Origin: Leucocoprinus leucothites
Taxonomy: Eukaryota > Basidiomycota > Agaricomycetes > Agaricales > Agaricaceae
Assembly: GCA_013368445.1 (NCBI GenBank)
Contig: JAACJO010000008.1
Coordinates: forward strand, 124,001-188,000
Length of the DNA: 64,000 nucleotides
Direction: 5' to 3'
The position numbers were made by a program, and so were the translations under genes. This document shows, one piece after another, positions 53,736-64,000 of this stretch (positions are counted from its first letter, which is position 1; each line of letters starts with the position of its first letter). Below the pieces are notes generated by a model. The model did not search any database. It worked only from the letters and a program-made list of their open reading frames with translations, and was not told the origin of the DNA.

Positions 53736-55046
53736 ATGTCTTCCGGGTTTACTGGCAAAACCAAAAATGCTTACATTGAGTTGACAGATGCAATTTCAAA
53801 TGTCTTTCATCATTGTCAACACTTTGCGTCCAACCAGACTACTAAGGGATCAGTCAAAACAGCCATTGACAGCCTTGCCAAACCCACGGTTTGTTTCTGC
53901 AAATGTTACTTATTCATTATCACTGATGTCTATTATTTAAAGGAATCTTTCTTGAACTGCCTCAAAACTGACACCACTGCCTTCATGAACGATGATTCTG
54001 TTCATGTTGTCAAAAAGGCTAAGTGCGCTTATGACAAGTTCAAACAAGATGTTGATCCCACTTATGGTTTTCCTCCCATTTATGGTCAGCTGCAGCAGTT
54101 CCTTAATCAACTTGATAAGATCAATGCCAAAGCTAGCAATACTGCCAGCTCTACCAGCAACTCTAGCCAAGACCCTCCCCCTGGTGGAGCCGGTGCAGTT
54201 GCTGAGTCTGGTACTGCCACCACTAAGGCACCTCCCAAAAAGGTGGGTTTTGTCCTTTGCTAATGTGCCTTCTCGAAAACTGAACTGAATCATGGGTTCA
54301 CTGGCAGCATCAATGCACTAAGCCAATCTCCCTGGAATATGTAAACTCTTCCACAGACAAAGAGGACAACGAAGTGGAAATTACCAACCACTGCCATGCT
54401 GCTGGTAATGTTCTTCATAGTGTCACTCCTCAACCTACTACTCAGCTGGTGAGTCTCTTCTTTTCATTTTGTTTCACAAATGGCTTCTTACTATCCTAAA
54501 GGGCCCTATGCAGGTTGATGAGGAAATTGTTCATTATGCACCTGCTGTACCTGTGAGTTATCCTTTCTGCGAAAGCTTGTTCTCTATCTGATCTCTTCTT
54601 TGTAGGAAGCTCAAGTAGTCAATCATGCTCAGACTGTGCGTATTCTCTATGCTTTTGTCCCTGGCCTAAATATTCACAGCAGGGCTTATGCTTGTGTCAT
54701 GCAGCTCACTACTCCTGGCCCTGCCAATGAGATCCATCCTACCCAAGCCCTTGTTGGCCAAGGTATGTTCTCTGCTAATCTTGTTTTTCTTTCATGAACT
54801 AATATTCCTGCATTAGCTAACTCTCTTTTTGACACTATGAATGGTTTTGCGACTCAAGCCATCAAGTTACAAACTTCTATTCTGCAGACTTGCTCTCATG
54901 AAGTCATTCAGATGGGTTTAGCTAACTCAACCTCTCAAGTGTTGCATTCTATTGCCTCTCTCAAGAGTGCTACTTGGCAATATCAAGTTGCTATGGCTGA
55001 GCACGATCGTCTCACTAACATTTACAATGTTGCGAACCATGCTTAA
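53736..55046 (+). CDS. Ty3-M antisense gene B (copy b), five exons, intact
   Basis: The exons are 53736-54242, 54323-54448, 54514-54552, 54606-54762 and 54817-55046 (507, 126, 39, 157 and 230 nt), giving 352 residues, the same as in copy a. All four introns are GT-AG (80, 65, 53 and 54 nt); three are in phase 0 and the last in phase 1. The protein starts MSSGFTGKTKNAYIEL. Differences from copy a are spread along the protein without any stop or indel. It lies tail-to-tail with pol, 143 bp away. No known domain is recognised. Confidence 0.75.
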
Positions 55047-56249
55047 CCTATTGTAGTCTTCCATTTACTTGGTAGTCAGCTCTTGTTATGAATGGTCTTT
55101 TAGACACAGTTTTCGTTACACTTAGCTCTGTGTAGTCATTTTGCAATCTAATACCTCTGACTCCCAACCTTTTGCGGATGCGAAATTGGTCAAGTATCAC
55201 TTTCATTATCCAATTCGACGGCTTCTACTTCTGTGTCTTCCAACAGTTTCAGACCTTTGCAAGAGGTGTCAAGCAAGTCTTTGACTTTTTCACTAAACTT
55301 GATGTGCCTCCTCGCTAGGTAAGGTATGACTCTAAATGCCGCAACCTTGTTTTGCCATACTGACCCATCCAGTTCTGCTAATATGAATGCGCCCCCTTTC
55401 AGTTTCTTAATAACCACCATGGGTCCTAGATAGTGAGGCTTCATTTTTCTATCGGCAGAGCTTTCTATTGCAGAGTTCTTCACTAGTACCAAGCTGCCAG
55501 GTACTAGGTTGAATTCTTTAATTTTATGCGAGCTGTAAAGCCCTCCTTATCTTTTCCTTGTTTGTTCACAAACACATTTCTTCTACATGTGAAACATGCT
55601 TCATGAGTGCTTGGGCTCTAAGTCCTATCAGGTCCATAGTAGAGACCATCCTATCAGGATATTTGACTAACCATGTTGCTTCAATAACATCTAATGGCAA
55701 AGTCGGATGGGCACCCATTACCATAAAGTAAGGTGAACATCCTGTCCCTTTTCTAATAGTGATCCTATCAGCCCACATTACATGGTGTAGTGACCAATAC
55801 CATTTCTTTACTTCGCCACCAGTTGCTTTAAATAACATTTGCCTAAGGTCCCAATGTGGTCTTTCTATAGTGCCATTGGCTTGTGAATTGTAAGGAGAAA
55901 TTGTGACTCCTTTAATTCCATATTTTTCTGTGAGCCATCCGACTGCTTTCTTGAAAGGGGAACCATTGTCTGTTACAGTTTTGACTAGACTTCCCCACCT
56001 GCATATTATATCCTTGAAAAGCCATTGACCAATAGTCTTAGCATCTTCTTGTCTGAGTGCCCGTGCCTCCATCCAACTTGAGAGTGCACATCTGCCATGT
56101 ACGATATAGCTACATCTGTTCGACAGCAGAGTCATGTGTACTGTGTCTGCATGTAGTACTTGAAATATTGAAGGTGTGTGTGTTACTACAGGTGGCATTT
56201 CGAGAGCCATCTTTTGGTGTACTTGGCAAAGGTGGCACGACTTGACATA

Positions 56250-57841
56250 CAGTGGCTCAAAAAACTGTCCCAATGTTTTCGCATTTTGGACATATTTGCT
56301 AATACCAGGGCAGATATATGGCCTAGCATCCTGAAAATATTCACACAGGTACCTTGACATATTGGGAGCATATATTCCCATGATCACATGACCTTGTCCA
56401 TCAATGAATTATTAATGAATTATCGAAAATATCTACTCATTGGGACAGTTTTTTGACCCTCTGTTATCTACCTACTCAATACTTTGTATGACCTCCTCTT
56501 GCCCTGATAACTGCCTCAATCCTTCTGGGCATGGTTTCTATCAGCCTTTGGCACCTTTCTGCTGGAATCTTATTCCACTCCTCTACTAGCCTCTCCCACA
56601 ATTCAAATACTCCTTAGGTGGTCTTTCATATGCCTTCAGCTGGTCCTTCAGGTAGGTCCAGAGGTGTTCAATGGGATTTAGGTCAGGGGATTGTGCAGGG
56701 CATGATAGAACTTGAATGTTGTTGTCCACAAACCATTGTTGTCCCAGTTTTGAGGTGTGTTTTGGGTCATTATCCTGCTGGAATATCCTCTCCTCCTCCT
56801 CCATCTCCAACTTTTCAAAGCTTTCCACCACCCCATTGTCCAAAATCTCGCAGTATTGCACTGCATCCATATTCCCTTGAACCTCTATCAGCTTTCCTAC
56901 CCCATTCCACCCCATACACCCCCACACCATCATGTTACCACCTCCTCCATGTTTGACAGTAGGGAGAGTGGTCCTATCTGACAGTGGTTCCCCCCTCTCC
57001 TTCCAGGTATACACCTTTCCATCTGACCCAATCCTGTTGATCTTTGTTTCATCTGTCCACAACACCCTCTTCCAGTCCTCCACTGTCCAATTCCTATGTT
57101 CATGTGCAAAGTCAAGGCGTTCCTCACGATGTCGCTTTTTGAGTAGAGGTTGTTTGATCTTGGTTACAGAGCGAAATCCATTATCCTGAAGGGTATTTCT
57201 GACAGTTTGGGGTGTGACAGGGTCAGACAGAGTAGAGTTAATGAAAGTTGTAGCCTGGACAGCATTGTCTAGCTTTCCAGAGGTTATTTGGTGAATTATT
57301 GCTTTTTTATCACAAGGAGAAAGCTTGGAAGGACGTCCTCCCTTGTTGTTTTCCTTGTCCCCATCAACTTCTTTATTGATCCTCCCAACAGTAGACTTGC
57401 CTAGACTAGTTTTATGTTCAATATGGCACAAGGAATAGCCATCTTTGAGAAGAGAAGTGACTTGGGAGTATTAGGTAGAGGAGATAGCTTTCATGATGTA
57501 GTGGCAGGAAGAAAGACAGTTGTAGCCATCTCAACATGTCAACCAAGGTCACATGATCTTGTTTACTACTCCCACACCTGCCCTGATGCTCCCCTGGCAT
57601 GTTACAAGATAGATACTGGGAGGCTGACAGGGGGTCAAAAAACTGTCCCAATGAGTAGATATTTTTAATAATTCATTACTAATTCATTGATGGACAAGGT
57701 CATGTGATCATGGGAATATATGCTCCCAATATGTCAAGGTACCTGTGTGAATATTTTCAGGATGCTAGGCCATATATCTGCCCTGGTATTAGCAAATATG
57801 TCCAAAATGCGAAAACATTGGGACAGTTTTTTGAGCCACTG
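56250..57841 (-). mobile_element. Tc1-C: Tc1/mariner transposon in Ty3-M integrase
   Basis: This 1592-bp element is flanked by TA at 56248-56249 and 57842-57843. The empty site is preserved in copy a at about 28352 (acttgacataccaag on the reverse strand), so this insertion happened after the two Ty3-M copies separated. Confidence 0.93.
56476..57494 (-). pseudogene. Tc1-C transposase, broken
   Basis: It is nearly the same as Tc1-B, but an in-frame TAA sits at about codon 8 (Gln in Tc1-B) and a deletion near 56612 shifts the frame before the C-terminus. The DDE residues are still encoded. Confidence 0.9.
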
Positions 57842-60800
57842 TACCAAGTAGTGTCCTCTTCTACCTCTGGCCACCAAAACCTTTGTTGCAGTAATCGAGC
57901 AGTAGCGAAAGCTCCCCTGTGTCCCATGTCATCATGACATGCCTTCAACAATTTCATTCTGTGTTCTATTGGTATCACTAATTGTGGATACTGATGGCTA
58001 CCAGTTTTTCTATCTATATAGAGTTTACCATCAGATTCATCTAACCAGAAATGTGATACTGCCCTCATGAACTTAGCTTCTTCACTAGTCATTGAAGTCA
58101 GGTCACCTTTTTCTGGTTAATTCGCTAAGTAGTCCCTTATCTTGTTGAGACAATTATCAAGCCTGAGTGCATGCTCTGAGCACCTATTCTTATAAGTGAC
58201 TACATCATCTTCTAGTTCGTTGTCTTCATCTTCATTTGCGAACATCTCTTCCTCATTGCCCTCTCTTTCCAAGTTAGTTGTGGCTTTGAGAAAGACCTTA
58301 ACTGGATCCAGACACTTATTGTCCTTACTCCATTCTGTCCTTTTTGCTAAGCCGTGTTTGGCAGCTTCTCAAATGGTCTCATAAATAGGCTCATTGCTCA
58401 TTACTGATAAGTAATATCCTTCACAAGTATCAATTTTGTCATAGAAGCTTTCGAGAGAGAGCAGATCTTCATCGTTAGGGTCATCTTTGATTACTGTGAT
58501 GTCCCCCCTATCATCATCTGATTCCTCATCAAAAGCATCCTCTACTGGGTCGCTGGGGTACCACTTCCTTCACAAAAGTCCATCCGGTCCAAAGGTCTTT
58601 TCTTTCTTGTGTACTAACTTGAAAAAGAAGTTTGTTCTAATATAACCTACCCATCTGTTAATAGTGGCATTAGGCATCTTTCCTGGGTTATTTAACATGC
58701 CTGTTAGATACTTAGTGTCTGTTTCCACTATCAGGTTTCTACACCCTGTCAATAAATATGTTTCTGCCTGCAATGCTCTTAACAGGCCACACAATTCGTG
58801 TTTTGGCTGAGAGTAATGTTGTTGTCACAGATCCATCAGTAGGGAATTGAACTTAACATAATGAATTTTCTTTGGGTCTTCTTCATCGTGCTGATAGATA
58901 TAGTAGCCTACCGCATGCCATGACATATCTACTGCTAACACAATAGGCTGTGTACTAGGGAACTTAGGGTTCCTAGTGTGTACACATGCTTGAATCAGGT
59001 TCTTGAGACAATCCTGCACTTCCTGTTGAATCGGTCCCCATTCAAATACAGTATCTTTCTTGACAACTTCATATAATAGAGCCACTACAGTCACAAAGTT
59101 CGGTATATGATTGCGGCATTGGACTGCAGTTCCGAGAAAGGCCCTTACATAAGTGGTGTCCTCACAGGGACCCCATCTCATGATCTTTCCAATAGTATCT
59201 GCAGTAGGTTTCCTTCCTTTATATGAGCAGTCAAACCCCACTATTGTGATGTGATCTGCACACATAGTGGTTTTTGGTCCCGAGAAGGTACCACCTGCAT
59301 ACTTCATTCTCTGTAGTATTCTATTTACATTCTCAAAATGTTCCATTACAAATCTTCTAATGCCAGCATTTTTGCTAATGACTTCACAAGTTCCATCAGG
59401 TTTTTCATACCTAGTGGCCAGTCCTCTCATCGGTACATCATCAATATAAGGTGTGGTATACTCTGGGATTTCTTTGTGAAGTATGTAAGTCACATCATCA
59501 TGAAAGATTGGCACTGAGTTAGTCCAGCCCATTGGTAATGTTACCAGTCTGAGCACCCCGAACGGAGTCTGGAAGGTAGTGAGGTCTCACAAAGACTCAG
59601 ATAAGACTCGTTCGTCATAACCCACATACAAATCCAAAATCCCATTACATGCTTGCCTGATGAAATGCATAGCTAGTTCCTCCGTAGCTGGGGGTAAACC
59701 TGAGTGAGCGATGGTCACCTTATTTAAAGGTTCCAAGCTGTGCACAAGTCTTAGACTTTTGCCATCCTTTTTAATGACACAGAACCATTGTGAACAATAT
59801 GACAAGTTCAAGGGTTCATACACACCAGCATCTATCTTTCTTTTAATCATCTTGCAGACTTCATCATAAATTCCTGGGGGTATTCTAAATGATCTCTCAA
59901 CCCAAGGTGTATGGGCAACTGTCGGAATATCTATAGGAGGGAAATATTCCTCCTTAAATTTACTGCATTCAGTATCATCCCAAGCAAAGGCTTCATTGTG
60001 TTCTGCTATCATCCAATGCATTAGCTTTCGCTCCTCAGGCCATAAGAAGTCCTCATTATGCTTTAAATCCATCTTATCTTTTCTTTCAAGAGTGTATTGA
60101 CCTTTGGGTTGAAAGTCTGGCAGGTGCATACATAGTTTAGGCAATTCCGCTAAAGGGTCACCTGTTATTTTGCGAATAATCCTAAAGCATTCTAGGAGCT
60201 CCCCTAATACGGGTTTCACTTTCAATGCTACTGGCTTATACTTTTTTGCAAAACAAAGTGCCGGATCCTCTGAAGCAGGCTCTTCATTTACTGCAACTAC
60301 CATCCTCGAGGTCCCTCTACTAGGCATTAGCTCTTGTATGAACTGAGTAAACAGTGCCTTTTTGGATGCTTTTGAGTGCTCTAGTCCTTTTGCTAAAAAT
60401 AGTAGTTGGATCTCATCTTCTGCTAAGTCATTTATTTCTAATGGTAATACTTCAGCAATGTATGGGTTTCCATCTTCATCTAAGTCTATTATACAGGGAA
60501 CCTCTCTTCCGGGGATGGACTCGAAGTCATTGAGGCTCACTGAAAATTTACCCTAACTGCCTGAAGCAACTGACCTTTCTGATAGGTTGGTAGTGTTGCT
60601 TTGAGTTTCAAGTTGGGGCAAGTTATATGTAGATATTGATTTCCATCCTTCTGGTTTACTATTTTGCTTTCTGTAATGACATTGAAAGGTCATCCTAGCA
60701 GCACTCTATACAGTGCTTGTTCCATAATGTGAACTTGCAATAATATTGTCACCTCCCCGAAGGAGAAAGGTACATTTTTCACGAGTCTACATGTTCGTGT

Positions 60801-62889
60801 AATCCCTCCATTGGCACTCTGCATATTAATGCTTAGTGCAGGATCCCAAGTAATCTTAGCTGCAGCAGCAGTCTTTTTATCCATAGAGATAATTTGTGAC
60901 CCACTGTCAAGAAGTGCCTCTTCCTTGCAAACTCCGTTTATTAAGGTTGGTACTACTCTTAGTGAGGCCAGACTGCCTGCTACTTCCTCGAAACCCTCTG
61001 ACAAGTTCGAGAAAACCTGACAATCTCTCTCTTCTGGCACTAAGGTTTCGAGATACTACAAGATAGGATCTGCAATAGTCCATGCCTCTATTTGCTTTCC
61101 ATCTTCGTCTAGTACCTCGCCTTGTACCTTAGTAGGTATTTCTAATGAATTAACTTCTACTATTGTGGGGACTATTTCATTTGAGGTTTCTACTTTATCA
61201 AACGCCCCTTTATCCTTGTCACTTGATTCCTCCACTAATACTCATTTCGCAGAAATGTTCTCCTTAGCAGCTGCCCTTATCTTAGGTGACACTGCCATGA
61301 GTTCTCGTGAAGTGAGTTTAATTTTGCTTTCCATAATTCTTTCCGCTATTTTTTGCAGATCTACACTGTCCTCTACCAGAGCCTTGTACTTGTAGCCTGG
61401 CGCTTTTGTAGGATATTGTCACATATAACATGCTGGCATAGGGGGAACTTCAACCACTGGCACCATAGAGGGTACCTTTCTATAAGGGAGCTCAGGCAAT
61501 TTGGTGGTCGAAGTTTGATTATCACCCTGAGTCCCTTTTTCTTTTTCTAATTCATTTTCTGATTCTTCTGAGTTCTTCACTTTATTGTCCTCAGAAACCT
61601 TTTGCCTTCGGAATCAAACCTTTTTCTCAATGGCAGGCTTCTTCCTCGGACCTTCTAGAAACCTGACTTCTTAGTCGAGCTTTCTCCTTTTCTTGTCTGG
61701 GTAAATGACTTAGCTAGCTTTGCTAGCAAGACTTCTATTTCTTCTTCTGACTCAGATGATGAGTCCTCAATACCCACTTTCTGTAACAGTGCCTCTAGTT
61801 TAGATAATTTATTCTTTAATTGATCTACTTTGTGAGAGGACTTGTTTGCAAAGGTTTGTGGTCTCGACTGAATTATCATCTGAGAGTTTACAGCTGCTAC
61901 ATAACCAGTGTCTGGTACTCTATCGAAGAAGTCATGAAAGTCTTCGTCGTATTCTTGCAGAGCCACCATGGCTATGGTAGCTGGTAAATATTTCTTGATG
62001 CAATCTCTAATTGAAACATTGGCTTCACTCGGTATAGCTTCTCCATTCACGAAATGAACTGAGAATCCTTCAACCAAAATTAAGCCTTTCTTCTCATCTT
62101 CTGCTTTCACAGGACACATCATGAACAAATGGCCAATATCAAAACAGTAATAACACTTTCGAGTCATTTGCAGAGGTGCTACATTTTCGCAACTCTGCTG
62201 ATACCTGACTGATGAGTTAGATGACTGTGATGTATTGTTCTGCATCATAGTCTTCAAACTATCTAGTGCACTCTGCACCGACCGTTCATGCTTTTCACGT
62301 CCTTTCTCTTGTTTCTCGTACATAGTTTTTAATACATTGATTTCTTGTTGTAATGAATCTATGTCTGGGGGCAAAGGCAAAGTCACTTTTCATGTAGCTT
62401 CTTCTTTCATGAACACTATAGGTGCTCACAACTCAACATCTGCCTTTTCCCTTTTTATTATGCTAGTTGGGGTATACTTCATTGCTCGCACAATAGTCTT
62501 TCCACTAACTAGTTCTACTGCTTTATTGATCACTTCCTCTAAAGTGTAAGGATCCTCCTGTCTGCTTTTTCCTGTCACATCGACCTTGACCGTTCCTTGT
62601 ATACTTAGTCATGCATTTAAGGAATCCTGGAAGGTTGTGTCTAATGTTCAGACAAACATTTCAACAAGTTCACGATTCCCAGTTACAGCTGGTGGTTCTA
62701 AACACTTTTGTGCAATATAGAGAAAGCATCTCTTAAAACTAAGTAGTTGGTCTTCATCTACTAAACTAATGCCTTGATTGCTTTGGCATAGCTTATGAAG
62801 CTGGTTCATAGAACCTTGCTCCTCTTTGACCATTTCAGGATACTCTTTCTTGAGTCTTTTCACGAAGGCAGCCCAATCATTATCTTTGT

Positions 62890-63303
62890 TCACAAAAGGG
62901 TATACTTCTGCTGTAGTGATGTTAAAAAGATAGGACTTCTGCGAATGTGCACAAGTGCCTGTCCGGATCAGAAGGCTAAGCCTTTGATCTCCAATTAGTT
63001 AGTCCATTATTGCTCTTTTGAGAAAGACTTCGACCAGATCAATACCCAGGTTACAGGCTAAGATCACAAAGGGTCATAGGGTACACATCCCAACCATGTT
63101 CGCTAAGTCTCAACATCATCCCGTAGCCTCTTGTTACTCTTGATCATTAATGGTCATTTCACAAGTGTGCTGTGCTTTCGCGAGTGTGTGTGTTACACTA
63201 GGGTCTTACAGCAGGGTTCCTTAATGTCTATACAGTCACCCAATATATTGACTATATCATCAAATTTAACAATTTCACAGCTAATGCCGTTTGGGCCATA
63301 ACA
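62890..63303 (-). repeat. Ty3-M 5' LTR fragment (copy b)
   Basis: It starts TGTTATGGCCC (minus strand, 63303) and follows the first ~410 bp of the LTR as far as atacccttttgtgaa, then passes straight into gag coding sequence. The remaining ~965 bp of LTR, the primer site and the gag start are deleted. Confidence 0.85.
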
Positions 63304-63307
63304 TTGC

Positions 63308-63389
63308 TTACTGAGAAGGAGTCCCCTTTGATAAGATCAAGCTGATACTTATTGCGCCAGCTTAGGACCGGGCTGGTGTCACTATAACA
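63308..63389 (+). repeat. Ty3-C 3' LTR, right part
   Basis: These are the last 82 bases of the Ty3-C 3' LTR after the Ty3-M insertion, ending CACTATAACA and followed by the target copy aatgc. Confidence 0.9.
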
Positions 63390-63394
63390 AATGC

Positions 63395-63961
63395 CAAGTG
63401 CCGAGTCCCCAGCTCAGCTTGAATGCCCTTCAATTCCTTCAAGATTGTCAACTGCATGGCACAGGTCTTCCTTTGCTCAACAATGAGCTCATGAGTCTGC
63501 TCATGAGGCTGCTTGTCAGCCTCCGTCAGCATCGCACACTTCTGTTTGGAGGTATAACATGGGTCATACATGTACTTGCCACTAGGGAAATGTCTTAGTT
63601 ACAAACTGCAAACAGATATCAGATAAACTTATGTGTCACTCTGTTCAGTGCAATTATTCTCTAATCACAAACACTGCCTGCACTTGTTGTTTCCACCCAT
63701 CTTGATCTTACCACCTTTTGCATTGTAATTGTCCTGCTTCCATAGAGTGGTGGCCTTGTACCCATCAACACCAGCAAGCCCTGAGCTGGGCATCCATTCT
63801 GGGTTGTCTGTGTGCTTATCCACCTCTGTCAGATGGTACTTGGATGGAGCTGTGGCTGCACTCTGCTGATAGAGCATAGCTGTCTTGGTCAGTCCACTTG
63901 TTGGTTTCATACAGGGTTTCCTGGATCTGGTTCCCACCTTAGCATTTTTGTTTGTCTTCAT
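63395..63961 (-). pseudogene. 5' half of the gene disrupted by Ty3-C
   Basis: The minus strand has one coding segment at about 63961-63665 (ending NNKCRQC) and a second at about 63571-63395 (YDPCYTSKQKCAMLTEADKQ... ELGTRHLA), probably joined by an intron of roughly 90 bp whose exact borders I could not fix. Together they give a C-x2-C...C-x6-C arrangement followed by a helical segment that continues at 37473-37210. The upstream end may extend beyond 63961. The family is not recognised. Confidence 0.5.
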
Positions 63962-64000
63962 CCTCTGTCAAAGCAGCAATGGGGAGCATAGTGGTGAAGG

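Larger units (their letters stand above)
55190..62893 (-). pseudogene. Ty3-M gag-pol (copy b)
   Basis: Reading down the minus strand: a Gag remnant (DWAAFVKRLKKEYP; retrotransposon Gag type), a CYYCFDIGHLFMMC zinc knuckle near 62116-62158, an acidic Ser-rich stretch, the protease with LLDSGSQ intact (60690-61040), RT (60540-58830; LDLYVGYDE, YIDD at 59437-59448), RNase H (to 58570), a linker, integrase (58092-55566, split by Tc1-C; HADTVHM, VTDNGS, NGTIERPH) and a C-terminal domain ending at 55190. At least ten stops break it, e.g. TGA at 59587-59589 inside RT. The RT type (PPGIYDEVCKMIKRKIDAG and TLPMGWTNSVPIFHDD) is widespread in Agaricomycetes. Confidence 0.87.
49508..63303 (-). mobile_element. 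Ty3-M copy b: gypsy element with antisense genes, internally deleted
   Basis: It is flanked by ttgc at 49504-49507 and 63304-63307. On the element strand it has a 5' LTR fragment, gag, protease, RT, RNase H, integrase, then genes B and A in antisense, and a 3' LTR fragment. Two internal deletions are visible: most of the 5' LTR and the gag start (junction near 62890), and 3' LTR to gene A exon 5 (junction at Tc1-B). It holds Tc1-B and Tc1-C. Confidence 0.88.
37474..63389 (+). mobile_element. Ty3-C: chromodomain gypsy element, full length with nested insertions
   Basis: It is bounded by aatac (37469-37473) and aatgc (63390-63394), a 5-bp TSD with one transition. The order is 5' LTR with an extra partial copy, leader, gag, -1 shift site, pol, ORF3, polypurine tract and 3' LTR. 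Nested inside are Tc1-A, a Ty3-M solo LTR and the whole Ty3-M copy b with two more Tc1 elements. Without them the element is about 9 kb. Confidence 0.87.

Noticed and set aside
55566..56387. Integrase ORF beginning with MIMGIYAPNM
   Set aside because: Its first ~47 codons are the terminal repeat of Tc1-C, not Ty3-M; the real integrase continues on the other side of Tc1-C.
27816..63303. The two inverted Ty3-M regions considered as a segmental inverted duplication
   Set aside because: Copy b has its own 4-bp TSD inside the Ty3-C LTR, and the copies differ by independent Tc1 insertions and deletions, so they are separate retrotransposition events.
1..64000. CRISPR arrays, bacterial operons, phage or restriction systems
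   Set aside because: There is no regular repeat-spacer pattern, the genes are eukaryotic retroelements with introns, and nothing suggests prokaryotic DNA.

Overview
This window looks like a transposon-dense region of a filamentous basidiomycete genome, most likely an Agaricomycete. The reasons are 53-80 nt GT-AG introns, a Tad-type LINE with an RNase H domain, a Ty3/gypsy element of the kind common in mushroom genomes, a chromodomain gypsy element, and copies that differ mostly by CpG-to-TpG/CpA changes. I see no rRNA, tRNA, CRISPR array or clear housekeeping gene. Almost every base belongs to a mobile element, and most elements are nested inside others. Target-site duplications (TSDs) let much of the insertion order be read directly.

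Left third (1-13.6 kb): a Tad-like LINE (1-4807, +) is broken by a compact element, H1, and then truncated by another, H2. A run of such compact elements follows (H2, H3, H4, H5). Each full-length one is about 2.2-2.3 kb. It has a conserved 5' end, a single ORF encoding a LINE ORF1 (Gag-like, three zinc knuckles) protein, a 3' tail and poly(A), but no endonuclease or reverse transcriptase. They resemble the mammalian 'half-LINE' HAL1 idea and are the first candidate for an undescribed system. LINE fragments, a short copia-like solo LTR and a minus-strand copia remnant (copia-1) close this section.

Middle (13.6-27.8 kb): copia-2 (+) starts with a 302-bp LTR and a primer site matching the initiator-tRNA anticodon arm. 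It is split by a nearly complete LINE (15243-26877, TSD agctccccctccactc), which itself carries two compact elements (H6, H7). Copia-2 ends abruptly at about 27816, where its integrase is fused in frame to a different retrotransposon.

27.8-36.3 kb and 49.5-63.3 kb hold two copies, in opposite orientation, of one Ty3/gypsy family (here Ty3-M) with 1.38-kb LTRs and 4-bp TSDs. Between pol and the 3' LTR the family carries two accessory genes on the antisense strand, each with several introns: gene A (8 exons, 701 codons) and gene B (5 exons, 352 codons). Gene B is open in both copies although pol is broken in both, and it keeps a TATAAAAG box about 80 bp upstream. This is the second candidate for an undescribed system.

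37.5-63.4 kb is a chromodomain gypsy element (Ty3-C). It has 0.64-kb LTRs, gag, a -1 frameshift site, pol, a chromodomain and a downstream zinc-knuckle ORF3. It hosts a Tc1 copy, a solo LTR of Ty3-M and, in its 3' LTR, the second Ty3-M copy. The whole of Ty3-C sits inside a minus-strand gene whose halves are at 63.96-63.39 kb and 37.47-37.21 kb. Three Tc1 (DD34E) copies are present. One (50172-51764) has an intact 339-codon transposase, and it sits exactly at a deletion junction.
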